A stretch of 64,000 nucleotides of DNA from Tragulus kanchil (lineage: Eukaryota; Chordata; Mammalia; Artiodactyla; Tragulidae), in NCBI GenBank assembly GCA_022376925.1, contig JAIOJX010000032.1, positions 200,318,939 through 200,382,938 on the forward strand. Reading direction: 5' to 3'. Shown piece by piece: positions 11,346 through 22,435 of the stretch; positions within the stretch are counted from its first letter, which is position 1, and every line of letters starts with the position of its first letter. The notes beneath the pieces are model-generated. The model had not been told where the DNA came from, made no database searches, and saw only the letters and a program-made list of their open reading frames with translations. The position numbers and the translations under genes were made by a program.

Positions 11346-13260
11346 AAGGAAGAGTAAGGAAAATCGAAGTCTATTGCTTCTCATTCAAGGAGGACTGTAA
11401 TGCAGAAAGAAGCCTCCACATTCATTCCACTTGACAGTAAGTGATGAGACAAGAATGTAGAAAACTAAAGCATTACAGTTCAAAGAATCTGGTGGAACCA
11501 TGGAATGGTTCGGTGTTTTCTCTATTGTGCATGCACAGGAAATGTGTTTATATTTTAAGGCTATAAATAGGGAAAGTTCTGCACCTTAGAGTGGCAGCTG
11601 TCATTACTTTGTATGTCTTGAAAGAATGCTAATGGAAGCAGCAGCAGCAAAAAACAAACAAACAAACAAACCCAACTGCAAATTCTAGCAAGATACTCTT
11701 AAGAGATTGTCTAATGAAGCTCAGCACCAGCACGGCCTCTCACTCTGCAGCCTGCTAAGAAATGACCACATACCTCTTTACAACTATGTAGCCTGGACTG
11801 TCAGAGAAAACACATTTTGAAACAATACATCAGAGCCTTTATCCCCTGCACCTAAAGACAAATAAAAAAAAAAAAAAAAAACAAGAAGGAAGGAATCCCC
11901 AACAGTGAAGCCTTTGGCAATGGCTAGCAACTTCTGACTCCTATCAACTATCCTGCAGAAATACAGATTCCAAGAGGAATGCCAAATAGCCTTTGAAGAA
12001 AGATTTATGAAAGGTCCAAAGGCAGAACTACTATGAAAAAGGATTCAATGAGACACAACTTTCAAGAAATCTAACATTGTCAGGGCCCCTTCTAATGCAA
12101 TTAAAATAAAAAAGTCTTCTGGTCTAGTCCCTCCTCACCACCACCAGCCTGGCCAAAGTTCTGCAGTTCTTCCAATAAACCATCCCCATTCTAAGCCTCA
12201 CTTGGATTCTCCATATGAATAACCACTGCTCACATGAGAGGAACATCTCTAGAACCACCTACTTTGGAAGTCTTTATTGATATTCTTACCCACTTCCCCC
12301 CCACCCATGGCTGATTTCCTTCCCTCTGTTCCCACAGGTCCATAGTCTGCTATTAGAGAATTCATCATGCTGCGCTATAATTGTCTCTCTCCCCACAGTA
12401 GACTGGGATTTTCTCAAGTGGAAGATTTTGTGTTTTTTCCTGTGTCTTCCAAGGTCTGTTCCAGTGCCTGGCACAAAGTCAGTATGTGTTTTTAGGAGAA
12501 TGTGGAAGAATGGATAAAGAAGGAAGAGTAAGGAAAATCGAAGTCTATTGCTTCTCATTCAAGGAGGACTGTAATGCAGAAAGAAGCCTCCACATTCATT
12601 CCACTTGACAGTAAGTGATGAGACAAGAATGTAGAAAACTAAAGCATTACAGTTCAAAGAATCTGGTGGAACCATGGAATGGTTCGGTGTTTTCTCTATT
12701 GTGCATGCACAGGAAATGTGTTTATATTTTAAGGCTATAAATAGGGAAAGTTCTGCACCTTAGAGTGGCAGCTGTCATTACTTTGTATGTCTTGAAAGAA
12801 TGCTAATGGAAGCAGCAGCAGCAAAAAACAAACAAACAAACAAACCCAACTGCAAATTCTAGCAAGATACTCTTAAGAGATTGTCTAATGAAGCTCAGCA
12901 CCAGCACGGCCTCTCACTCTGCAGCCTGCTAAGAAATGACCACATACCTCTTTACAACTATGTAGCCTGGACTGTCAGAGAAAACACATTTTGAAACAAT
13001 ACATCAGAGCCTTTATCCCCTGCACCTAAAGACAAATAAAAAAAAAAAAAAAAAAAAACAAGAAGGAAGGAATCCCCAACAGTGAAGCCTTTGGCAATGG
13101 CTAGCAACTTCTGACTCCTATCAACTATCCTGCAGAAATACAGATTCCAAGAGGAATGCCAAATAGCCTTTGAAGAAAGATTTATGAAAGGTCCAAAGGC
13201 AGAACTACTATGAAAAAGGATTCAATGAGACACAACTTTCAAGAAATCTAACATTGTCAG
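10936..13260. repeat. Tandem duplication 3, period about 1174-1177 bp
   Basis: Copy A is about 10936-12083, filler 12084-12109, copy B about 12110-13260. Differences are homopolymer-type: the A-run near 11861 is longer in copy B, and 'cttcacccccaccc' in A is 'cttccccccccaccc' in B. The filler 'ggccccttctaatgcaatta' is not a clean match to either flank. The unit carries most of an L2, a (caaa)n tract and anonymous DNA. Confidence 0.95.
11650..11677 (+). repeat. (caaa)n microsatellite
   Basis: A short 'aaaacaaacaaacaaacaaac' tract preceded by 'gcagcagcagc'. The same tract appears near 12824-12845 because of duplication 3. Confidence 0.8.
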
Positions 13261-14508
13261 CTGGAAATAATAGCTGCATATTCTGAAAGCAAAAGATTCC
13301 ATGCAGACCAGAAAAAAGAAAAGAAGCAATGTATTCAAAACCACAGGTAGTGATAGATTCTACCAACAGGTGCTGACCAACACACAAGCTCCAGGAGGAC
13401 TCTCTAGGTCCAAGATGGTAAGTTCACACGGGGGCTTTGCAGTTCACTCTCTTATCATGTAAAGCCCATTTATTTGTACAAAGTACATGTGGGCTTTATA
13501 TAAGAGATGTATGGCTTCCTGATGGTCACTCAACTTTTTCTAAGAAGGGTCTCTGCCTGTCAGAAGCAATTATCAAGTGTTTCCACCTGGTCTTCTAAGC
13601 AGTTCTGCTACCAGCCTAATGATGGCCCTAATCGGATGGCATTTCAAAGTGGTCCCAAGGAGTCCCTCTGCAGCCAGCAGCCATGGAGAGGAAAGTATAG
13701 GAAGAACATACCAGGTTGACAGGTACCTGAAAACAGTCATTTTCAATCTTGTGCATACGGTAGCATATCAGAGTTGGGTTGAAACTGACAATAATATTGA
13801 CAGAAATGCTAGGTTTAAGTTGATTTTCTAAACAGATCTCTTTATGCCTTGTTAACTTCAAAATAAAAGAATCATGGAAAAATTGAGGCCAACTTCCTCT
13901 TGAGGGCACCCTTTCAAGGGAATGGCCCTAAGTCCCAGGATTTACACCTATGACTTTACCTTTTGTAAGTCTGCAGAGACCCAAATAACCACTAGATGTC
14001 CCTTATGCCACACAAAACCAACCTGAAATGAATTTCACTACCAGTCAAACAAATCACATTTAAAGAAACCTAAGTCTTGGATCTTAGGTATCAACTATAA
14101 TTCCTATTGCAACTCACTCCTCCTCATTTATATTTTATCAATTTCTACAGCATTTCAATGGTGTTTTATAATGAAATATTAAATTACAGGCAGGTAATAG
14201 GGAACTATTATGGATCAAAATTCTTTTACAGGTAGAAATGATAGAGAAATAGGCAGAGAGCAGTATTTCAGTAAAGGGATTTAGGATGCCTAAAGATATT
14301 CAAAAATCATTATCAGTTTTTGGAATCAAGGAAGCTTTGATATAAATGGAGTAACCCACAAGGTCGGCTTAAATTCAGAGTCACCATACGATGGGGTCTT
14401 AGAGTCAATGAAACTAAGTTTGGAAAATTATTTTAATTTCACATGTCAAGTTTGATCAATTAAGAGTGACTTCCTAGGATACAAAATGGGAAAGATGATT
14501 GTGCTGTG
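13261..14508. other. Unclassified sequence, mostly copy A of duplication 4
   Basis: I recognise no transposon family or exon. Open frames of 70-93 codons on both strands overlap one another and recur exactly in copy B. Nothing identifies a product. Confidence 0.45.
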
Positions 14509-15649
14509 CCCCCATACGATGGGGTCTTGCAGAAACTAAGTTGGACTCTTAGGTCCAAGATGTAAGTTCACAGGGCTTTGCAGTTCACTCTCTTATCATG
14601 TAAAGCCCATTTATTTGTCCAAAGTACATGTGGGCTTTATATAAGAGATGTATGGCTTCCTGATGGTCACTCAACTTTTTCTAAGAAGGGTCTCTGCCTG
14701 TCAGAAGCAATTATCAAGTGTTTCCACCTGGTCTTCTAAGCAGTTCTGCTACCAGCCTAATGATGGCCCTAATCGGATGGCATTTCAAAGTGGTCCCAAG
14801 GAGTCCCTCTGCAGCCAGCAGCCATGGAGAGGAAAGTATAGGAAGAACATACCAGGTTGACAGGTACCTGAAAACAGTCATTTTCAATCTTGTGCATACG
14901 GTAGCATATCAGAGTTGGGTTGAAACTGACAATAATATTGACAGAAATGCTAGGTTTAAGTTGATTTTCTAAACAGATCTCTTTATGCCTTGTTAACTTC
15001 AAAATAAAAGAATCATGGAAAAATTGAGGCCAACTTCCTCTTGAGGGCACCCTTTCAAGGGAATGGCCCTAAGTCCCAGGATTTACACCTATGACTTTAC
15101 CTTTTGTAAGTCTGCAGAGACCCAAATAACCACTAGATGTCCCTTATGCCACACAAAACCAACCTGAAATGAATTTCACTACCAGTCAAACAAATCACAT
15201 TTAAAGAAACCTAAGTCTTGGATCTTAGGTATCAACTATAATTCCTATTGCAACTCACTCCTCCTCATTTATATTTTATCAATTTCTACAGCATTTCAAT
15301 GGTGTTTTATAATGAAATATTAAATTACAGGCAGGTAATAGGGAACTATTATGGATCAAAATTCTTTTACAGGTAGAAATGATAGAGAAATAGGCAGAGA
15401 GCAGTATTTCAGTAAAGGGATTTAGGATGCCTAAAGATATTCAAAAATCATTATCAGTTTTTGGAATCAAGGAAGCTTTGATATAAATGGAGTAACCCAC
15501 AAGGTCGGCTTAAATTCAGAGTCACCATACGATGGGGTCTTAGAGTCAATGAAACTAAGTTTGGAAAATTATTTTAATTTCACATGTCAAGTTTGATCAA
15601 TTAAGAGTGACTTCCTAGGATACAAAATGGGAAAGATGATTGTGCTGTG
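13400..15649. repeat. Tandem duplication 4, period 1141 bp
   Basis: Copy A is about 13405-14508 and copy B about 14553-15649. The copies differ at few positions ('atttgtacaaag' against 'atttgtccaaag'). The filler 14509-14552 and the first bases of copy B are error-rich: 'ccatacgatggggtcttgcag' there mirrors 'ccatacgatggggtcttagag' found at about 14383, and 'aagatgtaagttcacagggc' lacks bases present in copy A. Confidence 0.95.
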
Positions 15650-17494
15650 ACCCATGGGCAATGTCTACTAGGGCTGTGAAAATGAGGAATGGTACTCCCA
15701 TGATACTGCATTTGCAGAACCTGAGTTGAGCTCCTAGCTCTAAGCCTCCTAGACTTGGGATGACCATGGGCCATGGCAGCAAAAAGGATGGCAGTATGTA
15801 GAAATAACCTTAGTGCCCTTCCATGGGGCAAGGGATTTTGTTCTTAGTATTTTACATAAAATAATTTAATCTTCATATGGCAAATATCCAAACCAAGATA
15901 TAAAAACAAACCAAGATATAACACTCTTTCTGAGAGCAAAAAAGGGCATTTAATAATTCACCTGGACAACAAATTACCCAAAATGTTCCAAGACTACCTG
16001 CATTGCATGGCTGCCCTCGTGGACCTTCATGACAACCCGAGGAATGTGAAGTAGTGTAACCAGGGTCCTGGCCTGCACACAACAGGCCCATAAGCCTTGT
16101 AGCTGCCCAACCTCCAGACCAAAAAAAAGCCCAGGGACAGCGACCCAGACATCACTTTTTTAGACAGGGGATTTTACACATTTGCACCCAGAAGGTTCTA
16201 GAGCGACACCCCACTGTGTGCAGGACACAGTAGGCAGGACATGGCAGCCATCGTCCCTATTTAGGGCAGGAGAAGGAATCATTTAGAGGGGAATTGATGT
16301 CAGATTGGCCTATCAGTTACCAGGAAACCAAGGCTGGGGCAGGGACAAGCACTCAGTTACTGAATAAGCCCTATAATTAAGATGATTGGATAGTCATGTG
16401 AGTTGTCAGCCTGTCAGATTGCCTATCAGTTGGAACTATTATGGATCAAAATTCTTTACAGGTAGAAATGATAGAGAAATAGGCAGAGAGCAGTATTTCA
16501 GTAAAGGGATTTAGGATGCCTAAAGATATTCAAAAATCATTATCAGTTTTTGGAATCAAGGAAGCTTTGATATAAATGGAGTAACCCACAAGGTCGGCTT
16601 AAATTCAGAGTCACCATACGATGGGGTCTTAGAGTCAATGAAACTAAGTTTGGAAAATTATTTTAATTTCACATGTCAAGTTTGATCAATTAAGAGTGAC
16701 TTCCTAGGATACAAAATGGGAAAGATGATTGTGCTGTGACCCATGGGCAATGTCTACTAGGGCTGTGAAAATGAGGAATGGTACTCCCATGATACTGCAT
16801 TTGCAGAACCTGAGTTGAGCTCCTAGCTCTAAGCCTCCTAGACTTGGGATGACCATGGGCCATGGCAGCAAAAGGATGGCAGTATGTAGAAATAACCTTA
16901 GTGCCCTTCCATGGGGCAAGGGATTTTGTTCTTAGTATTTTACATAAAATAATTTAATCTTCATATGGCAAATATCCAAACCAAGATATAAAAACAAACC
17001 AAGATATAACACTCTTTCTGAGAGTAAAAAAGGGCATTTAATAATTCACCTGGACAACAAATTACCCAAAATGTTCCAAGACTACCTGCATTGCATGGCT
17101 GCCCTCGTGGACCTTCATGACAACCCGAGGAATGTGAAGTAGTGTAACCAGGGTCCTGGCCTGCACACAACAGGCCCATAAGCCTTGTAGCTGCCCAACC
17201 TCCAGACCAAAAAAAAGCCCAGGGACAGCGACCCAGACATCACTTTTTTAGACAGGGGATTTTACACATTTGCACCCAGAAGGTTCTAGAGCGACACCCC
17301 ACTGTGTGCAGGACACAGTAGGCAGGACATGGCAGCCATCGTCCCTATTTAGGGCAGGAGAAGGGAATCATTTAGAGGGGGAATTGATGTCAGATTGGCC
17401 TATCAGTTACCAGGGAAACCAAGGCTGGGGCAGGGACAAGCACTCAGTTACTGAATAAGCCCTATAATTAAGATGATTGGATAGTCATGTGAGT
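15342..17494. repeat. Tandem duplication 5, period about 1088-1091 bp
   Basis: Copy A is about 15342-16403, filler 16404-16431, copy B about 16432-17494. The first 300 bp also end copy A of duplication 4, so that stretch occurs three times (about 14200-14508, 15342-15649, 16432-16740). Single-base differences sit in homopolymers ('gcaaaaagg' / 'gcaaaagg', 'gagaaggaatc' / 'gagaagggaatc'). The filler 'gtcagattgcctatcagtt' is a faulty copy of 'gtcagattggcctatcagtt' about 110 bp upstream. Confidence 0.95.
16083..16403 (-). mobile_element. LTR-like element, partial duplicate copy
   Basis: This is the left LTR-like sequence, cut short at the junction of duplication 5. The complete version is at 17172-17552. 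It should not be counted as a separate insertion. Confidence 0.55.
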
Positions 17495-17552
17495 GAAGCA
17501 GGGCCTGGTCTAGCCTAAGATACACAAGAAGCAAGACAGCAGACATCTTGAG
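17172..17552 (-). mobile_element. LTR-like end of a degraded ERV, left side
   Basis: Shares ordered blocks with 20709-21070 in the same orientation: 'ccttgtagctgccca', 'gacatggcagccatc', 'tcagttaccagg', 'cagttactgaataagcccta', 'gattggatagtcatgtgagt', 'gaagcagggcctggtc' and 'catcttgag'. The two copies are clearly diverged from each other, unlike the 1.1-kb duplications, so the pair predates them. For a minus-strand provirus this would be the 3' LTR. Confidence 0.55.
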
Positions 17553-17969
17553 TGGCTTGATCACACACTCCACCCCTACAAGCCACGCAGAGCCCTTACA
17601 ATCTTGACCACTCCTCTTCCATAATATCCTGGGATGGGGTATGTCGAGGTGCACTGCAACCAAGTACCACAGATGCAATATAACAGGAGCTAAAAAGCAA
17701 GTCAAACATTTACTGGGTCAATCTTTTTTTATCAGTCCAGAAGATGAAAATAAAAGCATCTCACTGTAGACCTAGCAATCAGACTCATTCCACAGTGAAG
17801 CCACCATTGTCACCCAATCTGCAAACAGATAACTTTTGGATTAAAGATGAAATGTAAGACGCTTAACAGACATGATGCAGGGGAGATCATGAACATTAAG
17901 CAGAATACAAGTCATAGCAGCACCTGAGATCAAACCCCCCTTGCCTGTGGTCTCCATCTTGACCGGTAA

Positions 17970-18173
17970 CCACAGTCCCTATGCACTCAGTCATGTCCGA
18001 CTCTTAGTGACCCCATAGCTCCTCTGCCCATGGGCAGTCTCCAGGCAAGAATACTGGATTGGGGTGCCATGTTCTCCCCCAGGGGATCTTCCCAACTCAG
18101 GGATCGTACCCAGGTCTCTTGCACTGCAGGCAGATTCTTTACCATCTGAGCTACCAGGGAAGCCCACAGTCCC
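17970..18173 (-). mobile_element. Bov-tA SINE with 10-bp TSD
   Basis: Element 17980-18163, flanked by 'ccacagtccc' at 17970-17979 and 18164-18173. Reverse-complement Bov-tA signatures include 'actcagtcatgtccgactct', 'ccaggcaagaatactggatt', 'aggggatcttcccaactcag' and 'accatctgagctaccaggga'. It interrupts the ERV-like region and is therefore younger. Confidence 0.9.
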
Positions 18174-18199
18174 CACAGCTGATGCAAATACAGTGAGGT

Positions 18200-19060
18200 G
18201 GTTTAACCACAGACCACAGGTTAATATGGCCCTCCTCCAGTAAGGGCCCAGATTAACCACCTTAGTGGTTTTAAGTGGGGGCAGGTGGAAGACAGGTGAA
18301 ATCTATGTTCTCTTCTGTTTACCATAGAATGGCAAACCCAAATCACCGGGGTGCTTATCCACCAGTCCCAGGGCTTTTTATAATCTGATTCATGGTGTGA
18401 ATCCTGTGGCAAGGGCAAAAGTGAGTCACTGGCCTGACCAATAGTTGGCAGGGGCCCCTCAGTGATTAACAGTTGAACTCAAATAATGTTGACCAGTTGC
18501 CTCTGGCTTAACAGTGTAGGCACTAGGGGATGACTGCTCCTAGGGTGTTCAGTTATAGTTAGTAAGGCTCGAGTCAACTCCCTAGTCCTTGTATTGATAG
18601 TTTTTCCTGTCTCAACTGTTGTCTGGATAGTTTGTTCATCCCTCCAGTTAGCCCAACAGTAGGAGGGCTATAGAGCAGGTGGAAAGGCCAGCATATGTCA
18701 TATTTATCATGAAGCCTGAACTTCATGGCTGGTAAGGTGAATTCCTGTGACAGTGTCCATGAGGGTCCTGATATCATGCACAACTGTACTAGATCCTGAA
18801 TAGTGATTTTCTTTGTTACTCAATGATTCAGCTAGGCCTTTTTAAAATCTTCCATTTGCTAAAATGCTTTGCAGATGCTTTGAGATGGTGTCCATCACAC
18901 TCTACAGCTGCTCTCGTGCATCCATAGTTGGACCAAAAGCCCAAGGGTACTTACTCTTACTAGTTTGCCATTGCCAAAGATCCCAGGCAAAATGTCCAAT
19001 TCATGGGTCTGTCCCTGAGTTAATATCCCTTAAGCCTATGTTTGTAACTGTTTAGAGATC
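18200..19060 (-). pseudogene. ERVL-like pol (integrase) remnant
   Basis: On the minus strand, the reading at 18574-18783 contains a 'W-x-FHL-x-YSP-x-x-VGL' stretch followed by 'MNKLSRQQLRQ'. This resembles the integrase core of ERVL-type elements, where a similar motif precedes the conserved glycine-leucine and a basic helix. A second reading at 18221-18418 ('VNRREHRFHLSSTCP') resembles the segment after the core. The frames are split by stops and shifts, so this is inactive. Part is repeated at 19630-20134 by duplication 6. The assignment is from memory of motif shape and needs a profile search. Confidence 0.4.
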
Positions 19061-19102
19061 AGATAATACCTAAGTATTTGATAGATAATCCATATCCCTG
19101 AA

Positions 19103-19325
19103 GACTTCCCAGGTGGTGCTAATGGTAAAGTATCCACCTGCCAATGAAGGAAATGTGAAAGGGGCTGGTTCAGTCCCTGGATTGGGAAGATCACCTGAGG
19201 AAGGGCATGGATGCCCACTCCCATATTCCTGCCTAGAAAATCCCATGAACAGAGGAGCCTGGCAGACGACAGTCCATAGGATCACCAAGAGTCAGACATG
19301 ACTGAAGCATGTTAGCACACACACC
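19103..19325 (+). mobile_element. Bov-tA SINE, sense
   Basis: Head 'gacttcccaggtggtgctaa' with 'tggttcagtccctggattgg', body 'cctagaaaatcccatgaaca', 'gaggagcctggcagacgaca', 'caccaagagtcagacatgac', end 'ttagcacacacacc'. A 7-bp 'tccctga' on both sides is a weak candidate target-site duplication. Confidence 0.88.
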
Positions 19326-20181
19326 AGGTCCCTGAGTTTTTGTCTATATTCACCAGTCACCCTCATGTAGTCAGATGAGCCAGAAACTTGGGGCTGTGAC
19401 GTTTACATTGGAAAGAAACTCTGAGGTTTAATAGGATGCCACCAATATGATGGAAGAGAAAGACACTTGACGTTTGCCATGGCAGTCAGCTGCCACAGAG
19501 CCCCACATGCTAGTGGACACCACCTTGGGATTACCCCTGCAATTCTGCACTCATCCTTATTTCTCAACAACTTTTCGGACCTGCCCCTCAGTGATTGTAC
19601 TAAATAAGCTCCTTTTAAGGGTGTTCCGGGTTATAGTTAGTAAGGCTCGAGTCAACTCCCTAGTCCTTGTATTGATAGTTTTTCCTGTCTCAACTGTTGT
19701 CTGGATAGTTTGTTCATCCCTCCAGTTAGCCCAACAGTAGGAGGGCTATAGAGCAGGTGGAAAGGCCAGCATATGTCATATTTATCATGAAGCCTGAACT
19801 TCATGGCTGGTAAGGTGAATTCCTGTGACAGTGTCCATGAGGGTCCTGATATCATGCACAACTGTACTAGATCCTGAATAGTGATTTTCTTTGTTACTCA
19901 ATGATTCAGCTAGGCCTTTTTAAAATCTTCCATTTGCTAAAATGCTTTGCAGATGCTTTGAGATGGTGTCCATCACACTCTACAGCTGCTCTGCGTGCAT
20001 CCATAGTTGGACCAAAAGCCCAAGGGTACTTACTCTTACTAGTTTGCCATTGCCAAAGATCCCAGGCAAAATGTCCAATTCATGGGTCTGTCCCTGAGTT
20101 AATATCCCTTAAGCCTATGTTTGTAACTGTTTAGAGATCAGATAATACCTAAGTATTTGATAGATAATCCATATCCCTGAA

Positions 20182-20404
20182 GACTTCCCAGGTGGTGCTA
20201 ATGGTAAAGTATCCACCTGCCAATGAAGGAAATGTGAAAGGGGCTGGTTCAGTCCCTGGATTGGGAAGATCACCTGAGGAAGGGCATGGATGCCCACTCC
20301 CATATTCCTGCCTAGAAAATCCCATGAACAGAGGAGCCTGGCAGACGACAGTCCATAGGATCACCAAGAGTCAGACATGACTGAAGCATGTTAGCACACA
20401 CACC
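20182..20404 (+). mobile_element. Bov-tA SINE, duplicate of 19103
   Basis: The same element as at 19103, repeated within duplication 6, with no additional insertion event. Confidence 0.9.
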
Positions 20405-20708
20405 AGGTCCCTGAGTTTTTGTCTATATTCACCAGTCACCCTCATGTAGTCAGATGAGCCAGAAACTTGGGGCTGTGACGTTTACATTGGAAAGAAACTC
20501 TGAGGTTTAATAGGATGCCACCAATATGATGGAAGAGAAAGACACTTGACGTTTGCCATGGCAGTCAGCTGCCACAGAGCCCCACATGCTAGTGGACACC
20601 ACCTTGGGATTACCCCTGCAATTCTGCACTCATCCTTATTTCTCAACAACTTGGTGTTCACAGGCATTTCCTTGGTCTCCTGGCTTCCTCTTGTTGGGTT
20701 GCACCCCA

Positions 20709-21070
20709 CAGGCCAACAAACCTTGTAGCTGCCCATCCTGGAGACCAAAGAAAATGGTTTTATTGGATGAGGGGGCAGGGTCTTACCTGCACACAGAAAA
20801 GCTCCTGGAACAACATTCCCACTGTGCACTGGAGACAGGACACGGCAGCCATCTCCCCTACTCAGGGGAGGAGGAGACTGCCGTTTATAGGGGAACTGAC
20901 GTCAGCATGGCTCATCAGTTACCAAGGAAACCAGCTGCTGGGGCAGGGGGCAAGCATGTAGGCAGTTACTGATTAAGCCCTACCATTAAGAGGATTGGAA
21001 AGTCATGTGAGTGAAGCAGGGCCTGGTCAAGCAGAGGATGTACAGAGGGCAAGGGAATGGCCATCTTGAG
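20709..21070 (-). mobile_element. LTR-like end of a degraded ERV, right side
   Basis: Pairs with 17172-17552 through ordered shared blocks (see that entry). For a minus-strand provirus this is the 5' LTR. I cannot place exact termini because canonical TG...CA ends are not obvious. Confidence 0.55.
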
Positions 21071-21089
21071 AAGCCCGGCCATACCTAGA

Positions 21090-21318
21090 GTTGAGGTACA
21101 TTTGCTGATGTTAAGCTACATGGGTTCAAATCTTTGCTCTGCACTAGTTCCTATGTCACCTGGACAGGTTCCCGCACCTCTCTGTATCTCAGCTTCCTCA
21201 CCCTTGAACTGGGATGATACAGTACAATTACCTCAGGGGGTCACTGTGAAGACTAGAAGATTAAATGTAGGGAGTTTAGAATAGCTTCTTGGCAAATTCA
21301 AGTGTCAGTTACTATTAT
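21090..21318 (+). mobile_element. MIR SINE, sense
   Basis: The order 'gggttcaaatctttgctctg', 'tatctcagcttcctcaccct', 'tgaactgggatgatacagta', 'tcactgtgaagactagaaga' and 'ttaaatg' follows MIR in sense orientation. It is diverged. Confidence 0.75.
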
Positions 21319-21435
21319 CTTCAGTTTACAGAAGAGGAAAAGAGAATCAGAGATTTTAGTATCTGTCTAAGGTCACTCAGCTATGACACAGTGGAACCAG
21401 AATCAAATATAAGTCTGGCTTGAGAGCCTGTGCTC
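21319..21435 (-). mobile_element. MIR SINE fragment, antisense
   Basis: Directly after the sense MIR comes 'cagtttacagaagaggaaaa', 'ctaaggtcactcagctatga' and 'gtggaaccagaatcaaat', which is MIR in reverse complement. The two MIRs are back to back. Confidence 0.65.
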
Positions 21436-21457
21436 AATAACCTGTGCTCAATACCCA

Positions 21458-21546
21458 TTGTTGTTCCGTTGCTACTTCGTGTCTGACTCTTCGCGACCAC
21501 CTGAACTGCAGCACACCAAGTCTCTCTGTCCATCACCGTCTCCCTG
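21458..21546 (-). mobile_element. BovB 3' fragment, antisense
   Basis: The order 'tgttgttccgttgctacttc', 'gtgtctgactcttcgcgacc', 'ctgcagcacaccaagtctct' and 'ctgtccatcaccgtctccct' is the reverse complement of the BovB 3' end. Confidence 0.85.
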
Positions 21547-22435
21547 AGATGACCCTATCTCCACACAACAGAAGAAAATAAATGATGTTTACATAAGATC
21601 TCTCCTATAATCCAGATTCTCCAACCAGATGGACCACAGGAGAAGGATAAGAAATGGGACTTTCTCCTGCCTGAGGCTTAGGCTAGCGGGTTAGGGTCAA
21701 GTAGGTGCACTGAATGAAGCACGCACAAGGCACCCGTCAAAGCCCGTGGAAGATCTCTTCTGGGACACGTGCCCACTTTCGGCTACAGAGAGGAGGGAAA
21801 GAAGTGTGCAGGAGCCAAAACGAATCTGCTTCCCAAACTCAACTGCTGAGGTCTGCCAATTCAAACATTAGTGAAGATCCTGCTCTAACTGCACAAGGAG
21901 CCCACTCCAGAGCTCCTCTCTCTTGAACCCACCTGAATTTCCCTCCTAGTGACCACCTACTTCCTTTGTGACTCTCCTTATGAGAAAAATGGACACAGAA
22001 GAGCCAGTGTCAGGCTAGCTGAGCACATCTGTTCCCCTAGAACTAGACCATGATCCATCTGAAACAGGGCCAGGTCATAGGAACTGGCTGCCCTTGCTGA
22101 CTTGCCCAGGACTCCAGCCAGCTCTGTAAGTACTTACTCAGCTCCTCAATAAGTATTGTTTATTTTCATAATGACAGTCAGCAATGTTACCATAGTTCCC
22201 TGTCCAGTGATACCAGACTGACCTAAATTAGTCCCTTCCTGACAATATTTCCTGCCTTCTTTCACGTGGGCCATCAGTTTGGAAGCTGTTTACCCATGGG
22301 GTATGTCTGTAACCAAATTTCTAGAAGAATAAGCACTTTGAGTTTGCAAAGAGGAAAAAGATCTGTCTCTTGAGAAGGTTGAAACTTTTCTCCCTAACAT
22401 AACAGGTTCTATTTGCTAACCTCTATAAAATACTA
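21547..22435. other. Unclassified intergenic sequence
   Basis: No recognised repeat, RNA or exon. The 70-codon frame at 21714 has no motif I know. Confidence 0.45.

Larger units (their letters stand above)
18552..20652. repeat. Tandem duplication 6, period about 1078 bp
   Basis: Copy A is about 18552-19573, filler 19574-19629, copy B about 19630-20652. The filler looks like a noisy rendering of the sequence just upstream of copy A: 'cccctcagtgatt' matches 18456-18468, and 'agggtgttccgggttatag' mirrors 'agggtgttcagttatag' at 18542. Copies differ by a 1-base indel ('gctctcgtgc' against 'gctctgcgtgc'). Confidence 0.95.
17553..20708 (-). mobile_element. Degraded ERVL-like internal region, antisense
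   Basis: The stretch between the two LTR-like copies contains integrase-like remnants, two inserted Bov-tA elements (17980 and 19103, the latter duplicated) and duplication 6. After removing duplication 6 and the SINEs, only about 1.7 kb of internal sequence remains, so most of a provirus is deleted. No frame is intact. I could not identify a convincing primer-binding site. Family assignment rests on a few short motifs. Confidence 0.45.

Noticed and set aside
11121..11384. Antisense 87-codon frame (also at 12286) as a conserved duplicated gene
   Set aside because: It lies within an L2 read backwards, and its second copy comes from duplication 3. The copies even differ at their ends because of a C-run indel.
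18200..19060. Intact retroviral pol gene
   Set aside because: Stops and frame changes break every reading, most of the internal region is missing, and two SINEs have inserted.
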